44,803 nucleotides of DNA from the NCBI GenBank assembly GCA_002069965.1, contig MWCI01000023.1, forward strand, positions 1-44,803. The letters run 5' to 3'. Of this stretch, positions 35,230 to 43,184 are shown piece by piece (position 1 is the first letter of the stretch; the number at the start of each line of letters is the position of its first letter). The position numbers and the translations under genes were made by a program. The notes under the pieces were generated by a model. The model saw nothing but the letters and a program-made list of their open reading frames with translations. It did no database searches and was not told where the DNA came from. This stretch comes from Spirochaetes bacterium ADurb.Bin218 (lineage in GTDB: Bacteria; Spirochaetota; UBA4802; UBA5550).

Positions 35230-36180
35230 CTAAAAAATTGGCTTATAATCAAACCTATGGACAGCATCAATGAATCTTATGGTATGAGTCTTTTGTCTGA
35301 TTACTATTGAGTGAGTTTTTGCACCACCAGAAAAATACTTAACGCCGGGCAATAATACCCCATCTGTAACACCTGTTATAGCGATAAGTATATCATCTCC
35401 CTGAGCAAGATCTCTGGTTTTATATATTTTATCAGGATTTCCCATGCCAAGATTTGCAGCAACAGTTTTTTCAAAGTAATCATTATAAAAAACCCTGGCC
35501 TGCATCTCACCATCAAGACATTTTAATCCTGCAGCTGCAATAACCGCCTCCTTTGCGCCACCAATTCCCATCATCATGTCTATAGAAGAATTTTCTATGG
35601 CCGTAGATATTACAGCAGAAATATCACCATCTGTAATAAACTTTATTCTGGCACCTGTTTTTCTTATGTCCTCAACAAGTGGCCAATTGATTTCTCTGTC
35701 AAGAACGCAGACTGTTATGTCCTCTATATATTTCTTCTTTGCTCTGGCAACCCTCTTTATATTAATGGATGGAGATTCATTTATGTCAATCACTCCCTTT
35801 GCATCAGGACCCACTGCAATTTTGTTCATCATACAGGGAGGCACTCTCATAAAAGAACCACTGCTACCGAAGGCTATTACAGAAATTGCATTATTTCCTC
35901 CAAAGGCGCAGGTTCTCTTACCTTCAAGGGGCTTTGCTGCTATTTCTGCCTTTGGCCCCTCACCAGAGCCAGCCTTTTTACCATCATATATATAGAGATC
36001 CCTGTTGGATGCCCCTATAACTATCTCCCCATCAACATCTATCTTCTCAAGGAGTTTCCACATTGCCTCATCAGAAGCACGGTAACATAAATCATCATCT
36101 CCCTTACCCATATATCTGCTTGCATAGAGAGCAGAAAACTCCGTGAGCCTTGTGGCTTCAAGAGTAAGGTTTCTGTTCAT
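35230..36180 (-). CDS. GlpX-family (class II FBPase-like) protein with lost active-site residues
   Basis: A 316-residue protein aligned along its length to class II fructose-1,6-bisphosphatase GlpX: LEATRLTEFSALYASRYMGKGD, NNAISVIAFGSSGSF, KIAVGPDAKGVIDIN, DGDISAVISTAI, MMGIGGAKEAVIAAAGLK, GDDILIAITGVTDG. Compared with E. coli GlpX as I recall it, metal ligands Asp33, Glu57 and Asp85 correspond to Tyr33, Ala57 and Lys83 here, and Thr90 to Lys88; only Glu213 remains (Glu211). Two residues are deleted near 60. Activity as an ordinary FBPase is doubtful. ATG 36180 has a perfect GGAGG; an ATG at 36219 coincides with the expected transcription start and is rejected. Confidence 0.8.
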   Translation of the reverse strand: MNRNLTLEATRLTEFSALYASRYMGKGDDDLCYRASDEAMWKLLEKIDVDGEIVIGASNRDLYIYDGKKAGSGEGPKAEIAAKPLEGKRTCAFGGNNAISVIAFGSSGSFMRVPPCMMNKIAVGPDAKGVIDINESPSINIKRVARAKKKYIEDITVCVLDREINWPLVEDIRKTGARIKFITDGDISAVISTAIENSSIDMMMGIGGAKEAVIAAAGLKCLDGEMQARVFYNDYFEKTVAANLGMGNPDKIYKTRDLAQGDDILIAITGVTDGVLLPGVKYFSGGAKTHSIVIRQKTHTIRFIDAVHRFDYKPIF

Positions 36181-36225
36181 AAATCCTCCGGATTGTTCCT
36201 GATCAAGAAATGCGTCCATAAAGCC

Positions 36226-36254
36226 ATAATAGCTGTATCAAAAGATATTTTCAA
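36226..36254 (-). promoter_or_regulatory. Sigma-70-type promoter of the GlpX-family gene
   Basis: Minus strand: TTGAAA (36254-36249), a 17-base spacer, TATTAT (36231-36226), about 45 bases ahead of the ATG at 36180. Confidence 0.55.
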
Positions 36255-36306
36255 CTCATTTTCTTTTCTCACTTCCACATCGAGAGAAGTTAAAAAATAA
36301 TAAAAT

Positions 36307-37137
36307 TTACAACCTCAAAGTAGCAACTCGTGGCAAGCCTGAATAGTCATTGAGAATTGATACATCAAAACCCTTTTTTTTGCCATAAGTCTCTGTAAAA
36401 TCCCTTTGATCGCTTCCTATCTCAAGGAGCAATATCCCATTTTTGTTAAGATACTTGCGGGAATTTTCTATTATTTGCTTTATAACTGCCTGTCCTTTAT
36501 CCTCTGCATATAGGGCGATCTCTGGTTCAAAATCAAGCTCCTTCTGCAATGTCCCTTTAAGAGAATAATCAACATAGGGGGGATTAGATACAATAACATC
36601 AAATTTTTCTGATTGAAGAGGCTCAAAGAGATTACCAGCAAGAAATGATATTTTGTTTTTCCCAAGTAGATTTTCACAATTTTTCTTTGCTATTTTTAAA
36701 GCCTTCTGTGATATATCAGAAGCAAAAACATCCAGGTCACTACGGGTGTATTTTAATGCTATTGCAATAGCTCCAGATCCCGTGCAGAGATCCACAACCC
36801 GTGCATTTAATGGGCTCCAATAAATTGCCATATCCACGAGGAGTTCTGTTTCTGGGCGAGGTATAAGCACATCCTTTGTTACCAGAAAATCAAGACCGTA
36901 AAACTCCTTTTTTCCTATAATATATGCAACAGGCTCTTTCTTCAATCTGCGCTTTATTTTCTTTTCAATAAGAGAGATTTCCTCAGATGAAAGAACTCTA
37001 TCCCTCCATGTAACCAGCTGATACCTTTCAAGATTGAGGCAATTAGCAATTATCACTTCAGCATCAAGTCCAGGATTTTCAATCCCCACAGAGCGAAGTC
37101 TTTCAGTAGCTTCTATAACATAGCAAGCAATATTCAA
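36307..37137 (-). CDS. prmC: Peptide chain release factor N5-glutamine methyltransferase
   Basis: Cytoplasmic S-adenosylmethionine-dependent enzyme that methylates the glutamine of the GGQ loop of RF1 and RF2. Length 276 residues. The N-terminal helical domain is followed by the methyltransferase core with VVDLCTGSGAIAIAL (motif I, residues 114-128) and NPPY at 185-188. The start is TTG 37137; GAGGT lies eight bases ahead, across the stop codon of prfA, and the only nearby ATG is out of frame. It is five bases after prfA, the classical RF1-PrmC pairing. Confidence 0.94.
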   Translation of the reverse strand: MNIACYVIEATERLRSVGIENPGLDAEVIIANCLNLERYQLVTWRDRVLSSEEISLIEKKIKRRLKKEPVAYIIGKKEFYGLDFLVTKDVLIPRPETELLVDMAIYWSPLNARVVDLCTGSGAIAIALKYTRSDLDVFASDISQKALKIAKKNCENLLGKNKISFLAGNLFEPLQSEKFDVIVSNPPYVDYSLKGTLQKELDFEPEIALYAEDKGQAVIKQIIENSRKYLNKNGILLLEIGSDQRDFTETYGKKKGFDVSILNDYSGLPRVATLRL

Positions 37138-37142
37138 AAGTC

Positions 37143-38210
37143 TTACCTCACTGATTTGAGAAGAGCTTCAATCTCAGCTTTTTTTAAAGCCTCAATAATC
37201 TCATCAATCTCTCCCTCAAGGACCTTTTCCAGAGAGTAAAGAGTAAGCCCAATTCTATGATCAGTAACCCTTGATTGTGGAAAATTATAAGTTCTAATCC
37301 TCTCGCTCCTGTCACCACTTCCAACCTGAGATCTTCTCATTTCAGATTCTTTTGCCATCCTCTCACTTGTAACCTTTTCAAGGAGGCGAGCCTTCAAGAC
37401 CCTCAGAGCCTTTGCTTTATTTTTGATCTGAGATTTTTCATCCTGACATGTAACAACCATTCCAGTTGGTATATGAGTTATTCTCACAGCAGAGTCTGTT
37501 GTATTAACGGACTGCCCACCATGCCCTGAGGATCTATAGACATCCACTCTTATATCATTGGGATCAATCTCTATTTCATCTTCCTCTGCCTCTGGCAAGA
37601 CTGCTACAGTAACAGCAGAGGTATGAATCCTTCCGCTTGCCTCTGTTTCTGGCACCCTCTGCACTCTGTGAACACCTGATTCAAATTTTAAAGAGTCATA
37701 GGCCTCCTGACTTCTTATAGAAAAAGAAACCTCTTTATATCCGCCAAGTTCATTTGTATTTGCCTCCAGGAGTTCTACCTTCCAGCCTTTAATCTCAGCA
37801 TATCTTGTATACATGCGAAAAAGATCAGCAGCAAAGAGTGAGGCCTCATCACCTCCTGTGCCTGCGCGGATCTCCATGATTATATCCTTCCCGGAATTGG
37901 GATCCTTTGGCAACAACATAACCAGGAGTTTATCATTTAAATCATCAATTTTCTCTTCAAGATCGCCTATCTCATCAAGGAGCATCTGCTTCATCTCAGG
38001 ATCGCTTTCACTTTCCAGCAATTCCTTATTCTCTGCAAGATGCTTTTTAAAAGAGCACAGCTCATTATATCTTGCAACAATGGGAGCAAGCTGTGAATGT
38101 TCTCTGTTAAGCTCCCTGAAAAGCTTCTGATTAGATATTGTCTCAGGATCGCTCAGTTGCTGTTCAATTTCACCAAAGCGCTGTTTTATTTCCTGCAGCT
38201 TTTTTTCCAT
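37143..38210 (-). CDS. prfA: Peptide chain release factor 1
   Basis: Release factor for UAA and UAG stop codons, 355 residues from the chosen start. The stop-codon-recognising PxT motif is PET at residues 187-189 ([14 protein letters not shown]) and the peptidyl-tRNA hydrolysis loop GGQ is at 231-233 ([17 protein letters not shown]). The methylated glutamine is Gln233. An upstream start is open to 38252, but ATG 38210 has AGAGG five bases ahead and matches the family start. It follows the terminator at 38254-38281. Confidence 0.96.
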   Translation of the reverse strand: MEKKLQEIKQRFGEIEQQLSDPETISNQKLFRELNREHSQLAPIVARYNELCSFKKHLAENKELLESESDPEMKQMLLDEIGDLEEKIDDLNDKLLVMLLPKDPNSGKDIIMEIRAGTGGDEASLFAADLFRMYTRYAEIKGWKVELLEANTNELGGYKEVSFSIRSQEAYDSLKFESGVHRVQRVPETEASGRIHTSAVTVAVLPEAEEDEIEIDPNDIRVDVYRSSGHGGQSVNTTDSAVRITHIPTGMVVTCQDEKSQIKNKAKALRVLKARLLEKVTSERMAKESEMRRSQVGSGDRSERIRTYNFPQSRVTDHRIGLTLYSLEKVLEGEIDEIIEALKKAEIEALLKSVR

Positions 38211-38253
38211 AAAGCCTCTGTATAAGTTAAAACTATAAAAGATCAAATTCAAA

Positions 38254-38281
38254 TAAAAAAATAAGCGGTATAAACCCGCTT
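38254..38281 (-). terminator. Rho-independent terminator downstream of tRNA-Arg
   Basis: On the minus strand AAGCGG, a 7-base loop and CCGCTT are followed by ATTTTTTTATTT. It ends the amidohydrolase-cNMP-Crp-tRNA unit and isolates prfA. Confidence 0.8.
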
Positions 38282-38296
38282 TCTTTTTCTAAAATT

Positions 38297-38370
38297 CGCT
38301 CCCGGGAGGACTCGAACCACCGACACACGGTTTAGGAAACCGCTGCTCTATCCGCCTGAGCTACGGGAGC
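38297..38370 (-). tRNA. tRNA-Arg (anticodon CCT)
   Basis: A 74-base cloverleaf on the minus strand. Acceptor stem GCTCCCG pairs with CGGGAGC perfectly; D stem GCTC/GAGC; anticodon stem GCGGT/ACCGT with loop TTCCTAA, giving anticodon CCT (codon AGG). The T arm is GGTGG-TTCGAGT-CCTCC, with a T-T mismatch at the centre of the stem. CCA is not encoded; the discriminator is G. It starts only six bases after the stop of the Crp-like gene, so it is probably processed from that transcript. Confidence 0.95.
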
Positions 38371-38376
38371 CTGAGT

Positions 38377-39027
38377 TTAAGATGAATAGAGATTTTTTCT
38401 TCTTGAGGCAACAATCCTCTGAAAGTCGCGAATATTTTTCACAACAATTCTATCCTCATATAATTCAATTTTGTCAAGACGTGCTAAATGTGTCAACTCT
38501 TTTTGCGCCTCAGACTCTGCCATGCCAGCCCAGCTTGCAACCTGACGAACAGTAGTGTTGAGAGTAATCTCGCTTTCAAAATCAAATTGCTGATTCTGCT
38601 CTGCAAGCATTATCAAAACGTCCATTACCTTTACATTGGGCTCCTCCAGAAGGAGTATCATAAGCCGTCTTTTTGCATCATATATCCTTTTAGAAAAAAT
38701 GAGCAATAATTTGTATGCAAGCTGAGGATTGCCCTGTAATAAGGCATCAAAATTATCTCTATGGAATTTCAAAACACGAACAGAATCCATTGCAATGGCA
38801 GTTGCAGATCTCGGCTGCTCTTCCAATATTGCCATCTCTCCAAAGACGTCCCCTGGCCCCAGAACATCAATTGTCTTTTCCATGTCATTTATAATTTTTA
38901 CAATGCGCACTCTCCCCTTTTGTATAAAATAAAACTCATAACCAGGTTCATATTCACAGAATATGATCTCATTGGGGGAATACTCTGCACCAAATCTTGA
39001 AAAAAACTTTTCATCCAGTTCAAGCAT
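38377..39027 (-). CDS. Crp/Fnr-family transcription regulator
   Basis: A 216-residue cytoplasmic regulator. Residues about 15-125 are a cyclic-nucleotide-binding jelly roll with the phosphate cassette GEMAILEEQPRSATAIA, which keeps the Glu and Arg that contact cyclic nucleotide. A dimer helix (about 115-140) leads to a C-terminal winged helix (about 155-205; VRQVASWAGMAESEAQKEL as recognition unit). Cyclic AMP or a related signal is likely. It lies two bases after a cNMP-binding TPR gene and six before tRNA-Arg. Operators cannot be told from sequence alone. Confidence 0.9.
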   Translation of the reverse strand: MLELDEKFFSRFGAEYSPNEIIFCEYEPGYEFYFIQKGRVRIVKIINDMEKTIDVLGPGDVFGEMAILEEQPRSATAIAMDSVRVLKFHRDNFDALLQGNPQLAYKLLLIFSKRIYDAKRRLMILLLEEPNVKVMDVLIMLAEQNQQFDFESEITLNTTVRQVASWAGMAESEAQKELTHLARLDKIELYEDRIVVKNIRDFQRIVASRRKNLYSS

Positions 39028-39029
39028 AT

Positions 39030-40223
39030 TTATTTTCCGCCTTTTTGAAGAGCCTTAATCTTATTTAAAGCAGCGCCATTTAATGAATCTGTGGGTTGAA
39101 TATTAAGCACTCTGTTATAATAAGTAATGGCTTTATCCTTCTGGCCTGCTGCCTCAAAGATTTGAGCTGCATAGAATACAGCGCTTTTATACTTTTCTGA
39201 ATCACTCCAGTTTTTAATAATCTCTGCCAGAAGATTCATAGACTCCTTATACTTCTTCATTTCATAATAACATACACCTGCATAAAAATGCGCATCTATA
39301 AAATAGTGGCGATCTCTGTCACTTGATGGAAGCCCGCTGTCTATTATTTCATTAAATATCTCAAGAGCACCTTTAAAATTTCCTTTTTTAAAGGCAGACT
39401 CCCCATCCTCAAATTTAATCTTTATAGTATCTTTTGGCTTTGACTCCTCTTCCAGTCCAAAATCTCCAAAGTCATCAATGGAATCACTTTCATCAGCAAG
39501 AAAATCATCCATTTCACTGGAAAGAGCAGAGGATGCAGCAGGATTAATATCTCCCTTATCTGGTAATTTTTTAGATCCAGAGGGGACTTCATCAAAAGAA
39601 AAGACATCAGAGGAATCATGCTCCATTGAAAAATCTTCAAAATCATCTGCCGCTGCCTTGCTCTTTACAGGGCCTCCTGAGTTTATGGTCTTGATCCTCT
39701 CCATTGCTATTTTTCCATAATCAGTTTCTGGATAGTACTCCAGATATTTCTTAAAAACATAATTTGCTTTGCTAAAATCTCCAGCCTTAAAGTAGTGCTC
39801 CCCTATTTTAAACAACTCAATATCTGGATTAACATTTTCACTTTCTCCGAGAACAGTCCTAACAGCCTTGCCTATTCTTCTGAGCTGATTACTGAAGACA
39901 CGAAGCATCTTCCTCACAATATTGACATTGCGCAAAATCATCCTTTCAAAATCAGCAAGAGTAAGAATAACAACAATAGTCTCTCCCACGGTTTGAGCAG
40001 TTTCCTCTCTCGGATATCGTCCAAGGGCAGACTTAACTCCAAAGAACTCTCCCTGGCGCACCTCTTCTTTAACTTCTTCCCCTGTATCAACTTTAGTATA
40101 GGTTAGAAAGACTCTGCCGGATTTAAGAATATATATATATTCGCTTTTATCTCCTTCAAAATAAATTATTGAACCTGATTTATATGTCCGTGTTCTTATG
40201 CCACTTTGTAAACCATTACTCAT
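39030..40223 (-). CDS. Cyclic-nucleotide-binding-fold protein with TPR repeats
   Basis: A 397-residue soluble protein. Residues about 10-125 form a cNMP-binding-type jelly roll (SGSIIYFEGDKSEYIYILKS), but the cassette reads GEFFGVKSALGRYPREETAQ: the Glu expected after the second Gly is Val, so nucleotide binding is uncertain. One TPR (about 145-175) is followed by an acidic low-complexity linker (about 180-255) rich in D, S and F, then at least three TPRs (about 255-390; YFIDAHFYAGVCYYEMKKYKE, AVFYAAQIFEAAGQKDKAI split). It may be a scaffold that reports to the Crp-like protein encoded two bases downstream. ATG 40223 has AGAGAGG upstream. Confidence 0.82.
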   Translation of the reverse strand: MSNGLQSGIRTRTYKSGSIIYFEGDKSEYIYILKSGRVFLTYTKVDTGEEVKEEVRQGEFFGVKSALGRYPREETAQTVGETIVVILTLADFERMILRNVNIVRKMLRVFSNQLRRIGKAVRTVLGESENVNPDIELFKIGEHYFKAGDFSKANYVFKKYLEYYPETDYGKIAMERIKTINSGGPVKSKAAADDFEDFSMEHDSSDVFSFDEVPSGSKKLPDKGDINPAASSALSSEMDDFLADESDSIDDFGDFGLEEESKPKDTIKIKFEDGESAFKKGNFKGALEIFNEIIDSGLPSSDRDRHYFIDAHFYAGVCYYEMKKYKESMNLLAEIIKNWSDSEKYKSAVFYAAQIFEAAGQKDKAITYYNRVLNIQPTDSLNGAALNKIKALQKGGK

Positions 40224-40238
40224 TGTCTGCGATCCTCT

Positions 40239-41459
40239 CTAAAACTCCACTGGCAAAAATGGAAATTCTTTCTTAAAACCCACAGCCTTGCTTATCCTGC
40301 GCAAAAGCCCTTTAAGATCACCAATAACCACCTTTTCTACTCCATCAAGAACTATTTCTTGATATTTAATACCAAGGGCATCAAAAACCTCTGCAAATTC
40401 AACATCTCCATAGGCAGGCATGCCATTTATCACAACAAGCATAATGTCCTTTAATCCAGCAGAAACGACCGAGTTAACATAAGATCCACCTCTATCCCTC
40501 ACTACCACCAGATCAGCAACATTGCCTTCTTTTATAGTTCCAGCATCATATAGTCTAAAACCCTTTGCAGGATTTACAGTAACCATTCTATAGATAGTTT
40601 CGTCAGGGAGTTCTTCTCCATAAAGCTTTTTATAGAGCTTTTTGTCAAATTTCATCTCCTCAAGGAGGTTTAGTCCACCAGACATAGGAGAGTCTGTTCC
40701 AATACATACATTTATTTTTTTATCAAGGAGCATCTTTATATTTGTAGTCTTATTAAACATAAACATGTTTGAATCGCCACACCATACAACAGTAGCCCCC
40801 TTCTTTTTAATTAAATCCATATCCCTTTCGGTGAAGGCTATGCCATGAATGAGCACTGAATGTTCCCCAAGACCTCCTTTTCTATCAAGGGTTTCAACAT
40901 CTCTCTGAGTTTCACTGTCAAAACCCTCTGCAATGTGAGTTATAAAAGGAATATCCTCTTCAACAGCTTTTTTATATTCTCTCTCTATATCATCACCCCA
41001 TGAAAGAGCAAAGGAATTAACAGAATGAGCTAGACTATATTCCCTTATGGCTTTTACAGGTAACAGATCATAAAATGGTTCTGCTACAAAATGAGGCATG
41101 TGATCAGAAACAGTTGTTACACCAGAGACTAAATTTCTATAGGCACCAAGGAGATAGAGATCTCTGTTTTCTATTTGCTGTCTCTCTTGATATATGGGGG
41201 AACTTTTCAGGTCATTGTCCCAGGGAAGCCAGTTTTCATAAGGGCCATTGCCAACCTTTGGATAGTAGGTGCCCAAAAGATGATCATGGGAATTAATAAG
41301 GCCAGCTGAAACTATGCCTCTTGTAGTATAGCTAATATTGCTGTGTAAATCCTTTTTGGAAACAAGACTTATAACACCATCTTCAATTAATATATTAACC
41401 TTTTCTGCTACTTCATTAGGATTTAAAATTGCAGCACCTGAAAGCAACCATCTCTTCAT
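40239..41459 (-). CDS. Amidohydrolase-superfamily deaminase-like enzyme
   Basis: A 406-residue cytoplasmic metal-dependent hydrolase of the TrzN/SsnA/cytosine-deaminase-like group. The complete metal set is visible: H58-x-H60 (INSHDHLLG), His175 (FITHIAEG), His205 (SVLIHGIAF) and Asp256 (CIGTDSPMSGG). The N- and C-terminal beta-sandwich segments (e.g. DAGTIKEGNVADLVVV) are present. Likely reactions are deamination or hydrolysis of a purine, pyrimidine or adenosine derivative; the substrate cannot be read. ATG 41459 has AGGG ahead and is the first gene of the unit with the cNMP/TPR gene, 15 bases away. A promoter lies at 41507-41535. Confidence 0.85.
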   Translation of the reverse strand: MKRWLLSGAAILNPNEVAEKVNILIEDGVISLVSKKDLHSNISYTTRGIVSAGLINSHDHLLGTYYPKVGNGPYENWLPWDNDLKSSPIYQERQQIENRDLYLLGAYRNLVSGVTTVSDHMPHFVAEPFYDLLPVKAIREYSLAHSVNSFALSWGDDIEREYKKAVEEDIPFITHIAEGFDSETQRDVETLDRKGGLGEHSVLIHGIAFTERDMDLIKKKGATVVWCGDSNMFMFNKTTNIKMLLDKKINVCIGTDSPMSGGLNLLEEMKFDKKLYKKLYGEELPDETIYRMVTVNPAKGFRLYDAGTIKEGNVADLVVVRDRGGSYVNSVVSAGLKDIMLVVINGMPAYGDVEFAEVFDALGIKYQEIVLDGVEKVVIGDLKGLLRRISKAVGFKKEFPFLPVEF

Positions 41460-41506
41460 CCTGTCATCCCTGTAAATAAAATTTCAAAAAAATAGCTTGA
41501 ATTTAA

Positions 41507-41535
41507 ATTTATCTAAGATAAAAAGTCAAAGTCAA
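41507..41535 (-). promoter_or_regulatory. Promoter with operator-like dyad for the amidohydrolase operon
   Basis: Minus strand: TTGACT (41535-41530), a 17-base spacer, ATAAAT (41512-41507). A second TTGACT follows directly. The -10 overlaps the dyad TTTATC-TAA-GATAAA (41508-41522). Confidence 0.5.
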
Positions 41536-41550
41536 GCAAAATAAACCTAT

Positions 41551-42330
41551 TCAACCCCTTTCCTGAAGATATTTAAGAGGATCCTGAGGTCTCCCATTTT
41601 TTCCGATCTGAAAGTGAATTTTACCATCGGAACTTGTTTTGCCAAGAATATCACCCTTTCTCACCCTTTCCCCTTTTTTCACGCAAACAGAGTCTAAATT
41701 AGAATATACTGTTATAAATCTTGAATCATGTTTCAGTATTATATATGTTTTATATCCTCTCATATATCCAATCTTTTCCACCTCTCCATCCATTGAAGCA
41801 ATCACAGAGACATCCTTGGGTGCAATTATTATAATGCCATGGCTATTCACTCCATCAGTTCCATCCCTTTTGTAGGTAATTATATGTTTTACAGGCCAAA
41901 AAAATTTATAATCAGAATTATCTTCTTTTGCAGCTTTTTTACGATAATCTAAATCATCAAAATTGCCTTTCACAGCTTTGATTCCATCAGCTCTTGCAGA
42001 GGTGCAATTATTAAGCTTAAGAACCATGCCTGCTTTTAAATCATCACCTTTTATATTATTTATTTTCTTTATCTCATCAATTGATATGCCAAACCTTCTT
42101 GCAATGCCAAAGAAAGTGTCACCCTTTAAGACCCTGTAGGTCTTTACAAGACATTTTCCATTATTTATGTCTCTTTGGGACATTCTAAGGCTTTCACGGC
42201 TTTCAGAGCTATTTTTATTTTTTGATTTCTCCCTCTCCTTCCCTGTATTTGCCGGGAGACTCTCTCCGCTTAATGTCCAAAAGAGCAACCACATTAGGGA
42301 GAAAATAACAAAGAGACTCCTTTCTCTCAC
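41551..42330 (-). CDS. Exported LysM plus degenerate M23/LytM-domain protein
   Basis: A 259-residue exported protein. A signal sequence (MRERSLFVIFSLMWLLFW) is followed by a charged linker, a LysM glycan-binding domain at about 64-107 (YRVLKGDTFFGIARRFGIS) and a LytM/peptidase M23 fold at 162-255. The zinc ligands are mostly lost: the H-x-x-x-D pair becomes SHGIIII, the second His motif reads KIHF where HLHF is expected, and YSNL replaces YGHL. It is therefore probably a non-enzymatic NlpD/EnvC-type amidase activator. GTG 42330 with AAGGGG seven bases ahead is preferred over TTG 42360. Confidence 0.8.
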   Translation of the reverse strand: MRERSLFVIFSLMWLLFWTLSGESLPANTGKEREKSKNKNSSESRESLRMSQRDINNGKCLVKTYRVLKGDTFFGIARRFGISIDEIKKINNIKGDDLKAGMVLKLNNCTSARADGIKAVKGNFDDLDYRKKAAKEDNSDYKFFWPVKHIITYKRDGTDGVNSHGIIIIAPKDVSVIASMDGEVEKIGYMRGYKTYIILKHDSRFITVYSNLDSVCVKKGERVRKGDILGKTSSDGKIHFQIGKNGRPQDPLKYLQERG

Positions 42331-42440
42331 TGTTTTTCCCCTTAGCTTATTAAAAGGCAATAATATCCCTATTCTTAATATCGAAACGTAGCGCTTTATT
42401 ATTTAGCATTATTTTTTTAAAATTATAAGATGTTATATAA

Positions 42441-42491
42441 AAAGTATGCCTTCCTCCTGAAATAATAATATTCAAGAGAAAGGCATACTTT
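42441..42491 (-). terminator. Long 21-base-pair hairpin terminator of nikR
   Basis: Read on the minus strand the two 21-base arms pair throughout, with two T-G wobbles, around a 9-base AT loop, and TTTTTATAT follows. On the plus strand the wobbles would be A-C mismatches, so the structure is an RNA hairpin of the minus transcript. Confidence 0.75.
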
Positions 42492-42543
42492 GAGTTTATC
42501 AGATAGATTGAGCCAACTAAAATAGAAAAGGTAAAATTGTTAT

Positions 42544-42972
42544 TTACTCATCAAGATTTGATTGAGTGGAAGCTATTACAAAGCGTCCATGGCGGACATT
42601 CTTAATTGCAAGGATCATATCTGCTATGGCCTTAAGCTGGCCTGCTTTCCCTTTCAAGATCAAAACCTCAAGACAATTGTGAGCATCAAGGTGGACATGA
42701 GTTGTTGATACAATGTTTGGAAAATAATCATGTTGAACATTGTTAAGCTTTTCTGAAATATCACCATGGTGATGATTATAAACCATTGTAAGAGTGCCAA
42801 AGGATTCTACTTCCGGATCCTCAATCTGATGAGACACAAGCATATCCCGTATCAAATCCCTTATGGCCTCAGATCTATTTACATATCCTTTTTCTGTAAT
42901 AAGCTTATCAAATTTATCCAGCAATTTTTCATCAATGGATACTCCAAATCTGACTATATTTTTTTCAAGCAT
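42544..42972 (-). CDS. nikR: Nickel-responsive regulator NikR
   Basis: A 142-residue cytoplasmic repressor with an N-terminal ribbon-helix-helix (VRFGVSIDEKLLDKFDKL, then VNRSEAIRDLIRDML) and a C-terminal ACT-like nickel domain. The four nickel ligands are identifiable: His81 (VQHDYF), His92 and His94 (TTHVHLDAH) and Cys100 (NCLEV). Nickel binding usually turns off nickel uptake genes. None is present in the window, and I see no GTATGA-N16-TCATAC site around it. ATG 42972 has GAGGT nine bases upstream. Confidence 0.93.
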   Translation of the reverse strand: MLEKNIVRFGVSIDEKLLDKFDKLITEKGYVNRSEAIRDLIRDMLVSHQIEDPEVESFGTLTMVYNHHHGDISEKLNNVQHDYFPNIVSTTHVHLDAHNCLEVLILKGKAGQLKAIADMILAIKNVRHGRFVIASTQSNLDE

Positions 42973-43137
42973 TCACTTAACCTCACTCTATTTTTTTTAG
43001 CCTTTTTTCAGCAAAATTTTATCGCAATCTTAGACCTCAGCAGGACATTATAAAACAAACTGATCATTAAGTCAAAAATATATAATTATAAAAAAATTTC
43101 AATTTATTTCAAACACCAGGGAATAAAAAATCTTTGA

Positions 43138-43166
43138 TTTAATTTTTGATTAAGTAGTAATGTCAA
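43138..43166 (-). promoter_or_regulatory. Weak candidate nikR promoter
   Basis: Minus strand: TTGACA (43166-43161), a 17-base spacer, ATTAAA (43143-43138), about 165 bases before the nikR start. The region is so AT-rich that this is weak. Confidence 0.3.
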
Positions 43167-43184
43167 TTTTTTAGCAATATTTTC

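Noticed and set aside
36180-36219. Longer GlpX-family protein beginning at ATG 36219
   Set aside because: The first base of that ATG lies at the expected transcription start of the promoter at 36226-36254, while ATG 36180 has a perfect GGAGG.
38210-38252. Longer RF1 starting 14 codons upstream
   Set aside because: The added residues are hydrophobic and not part of RF1; ATG 38210 has an SD and matches the family start.
42444-42488. NikR operator between GTATGC and GCATAC
   Set aside because: Half-site spacing is 33 bases, not 16, and the arms are better explained as a 21-base-pair terminator of the nikR transcript.
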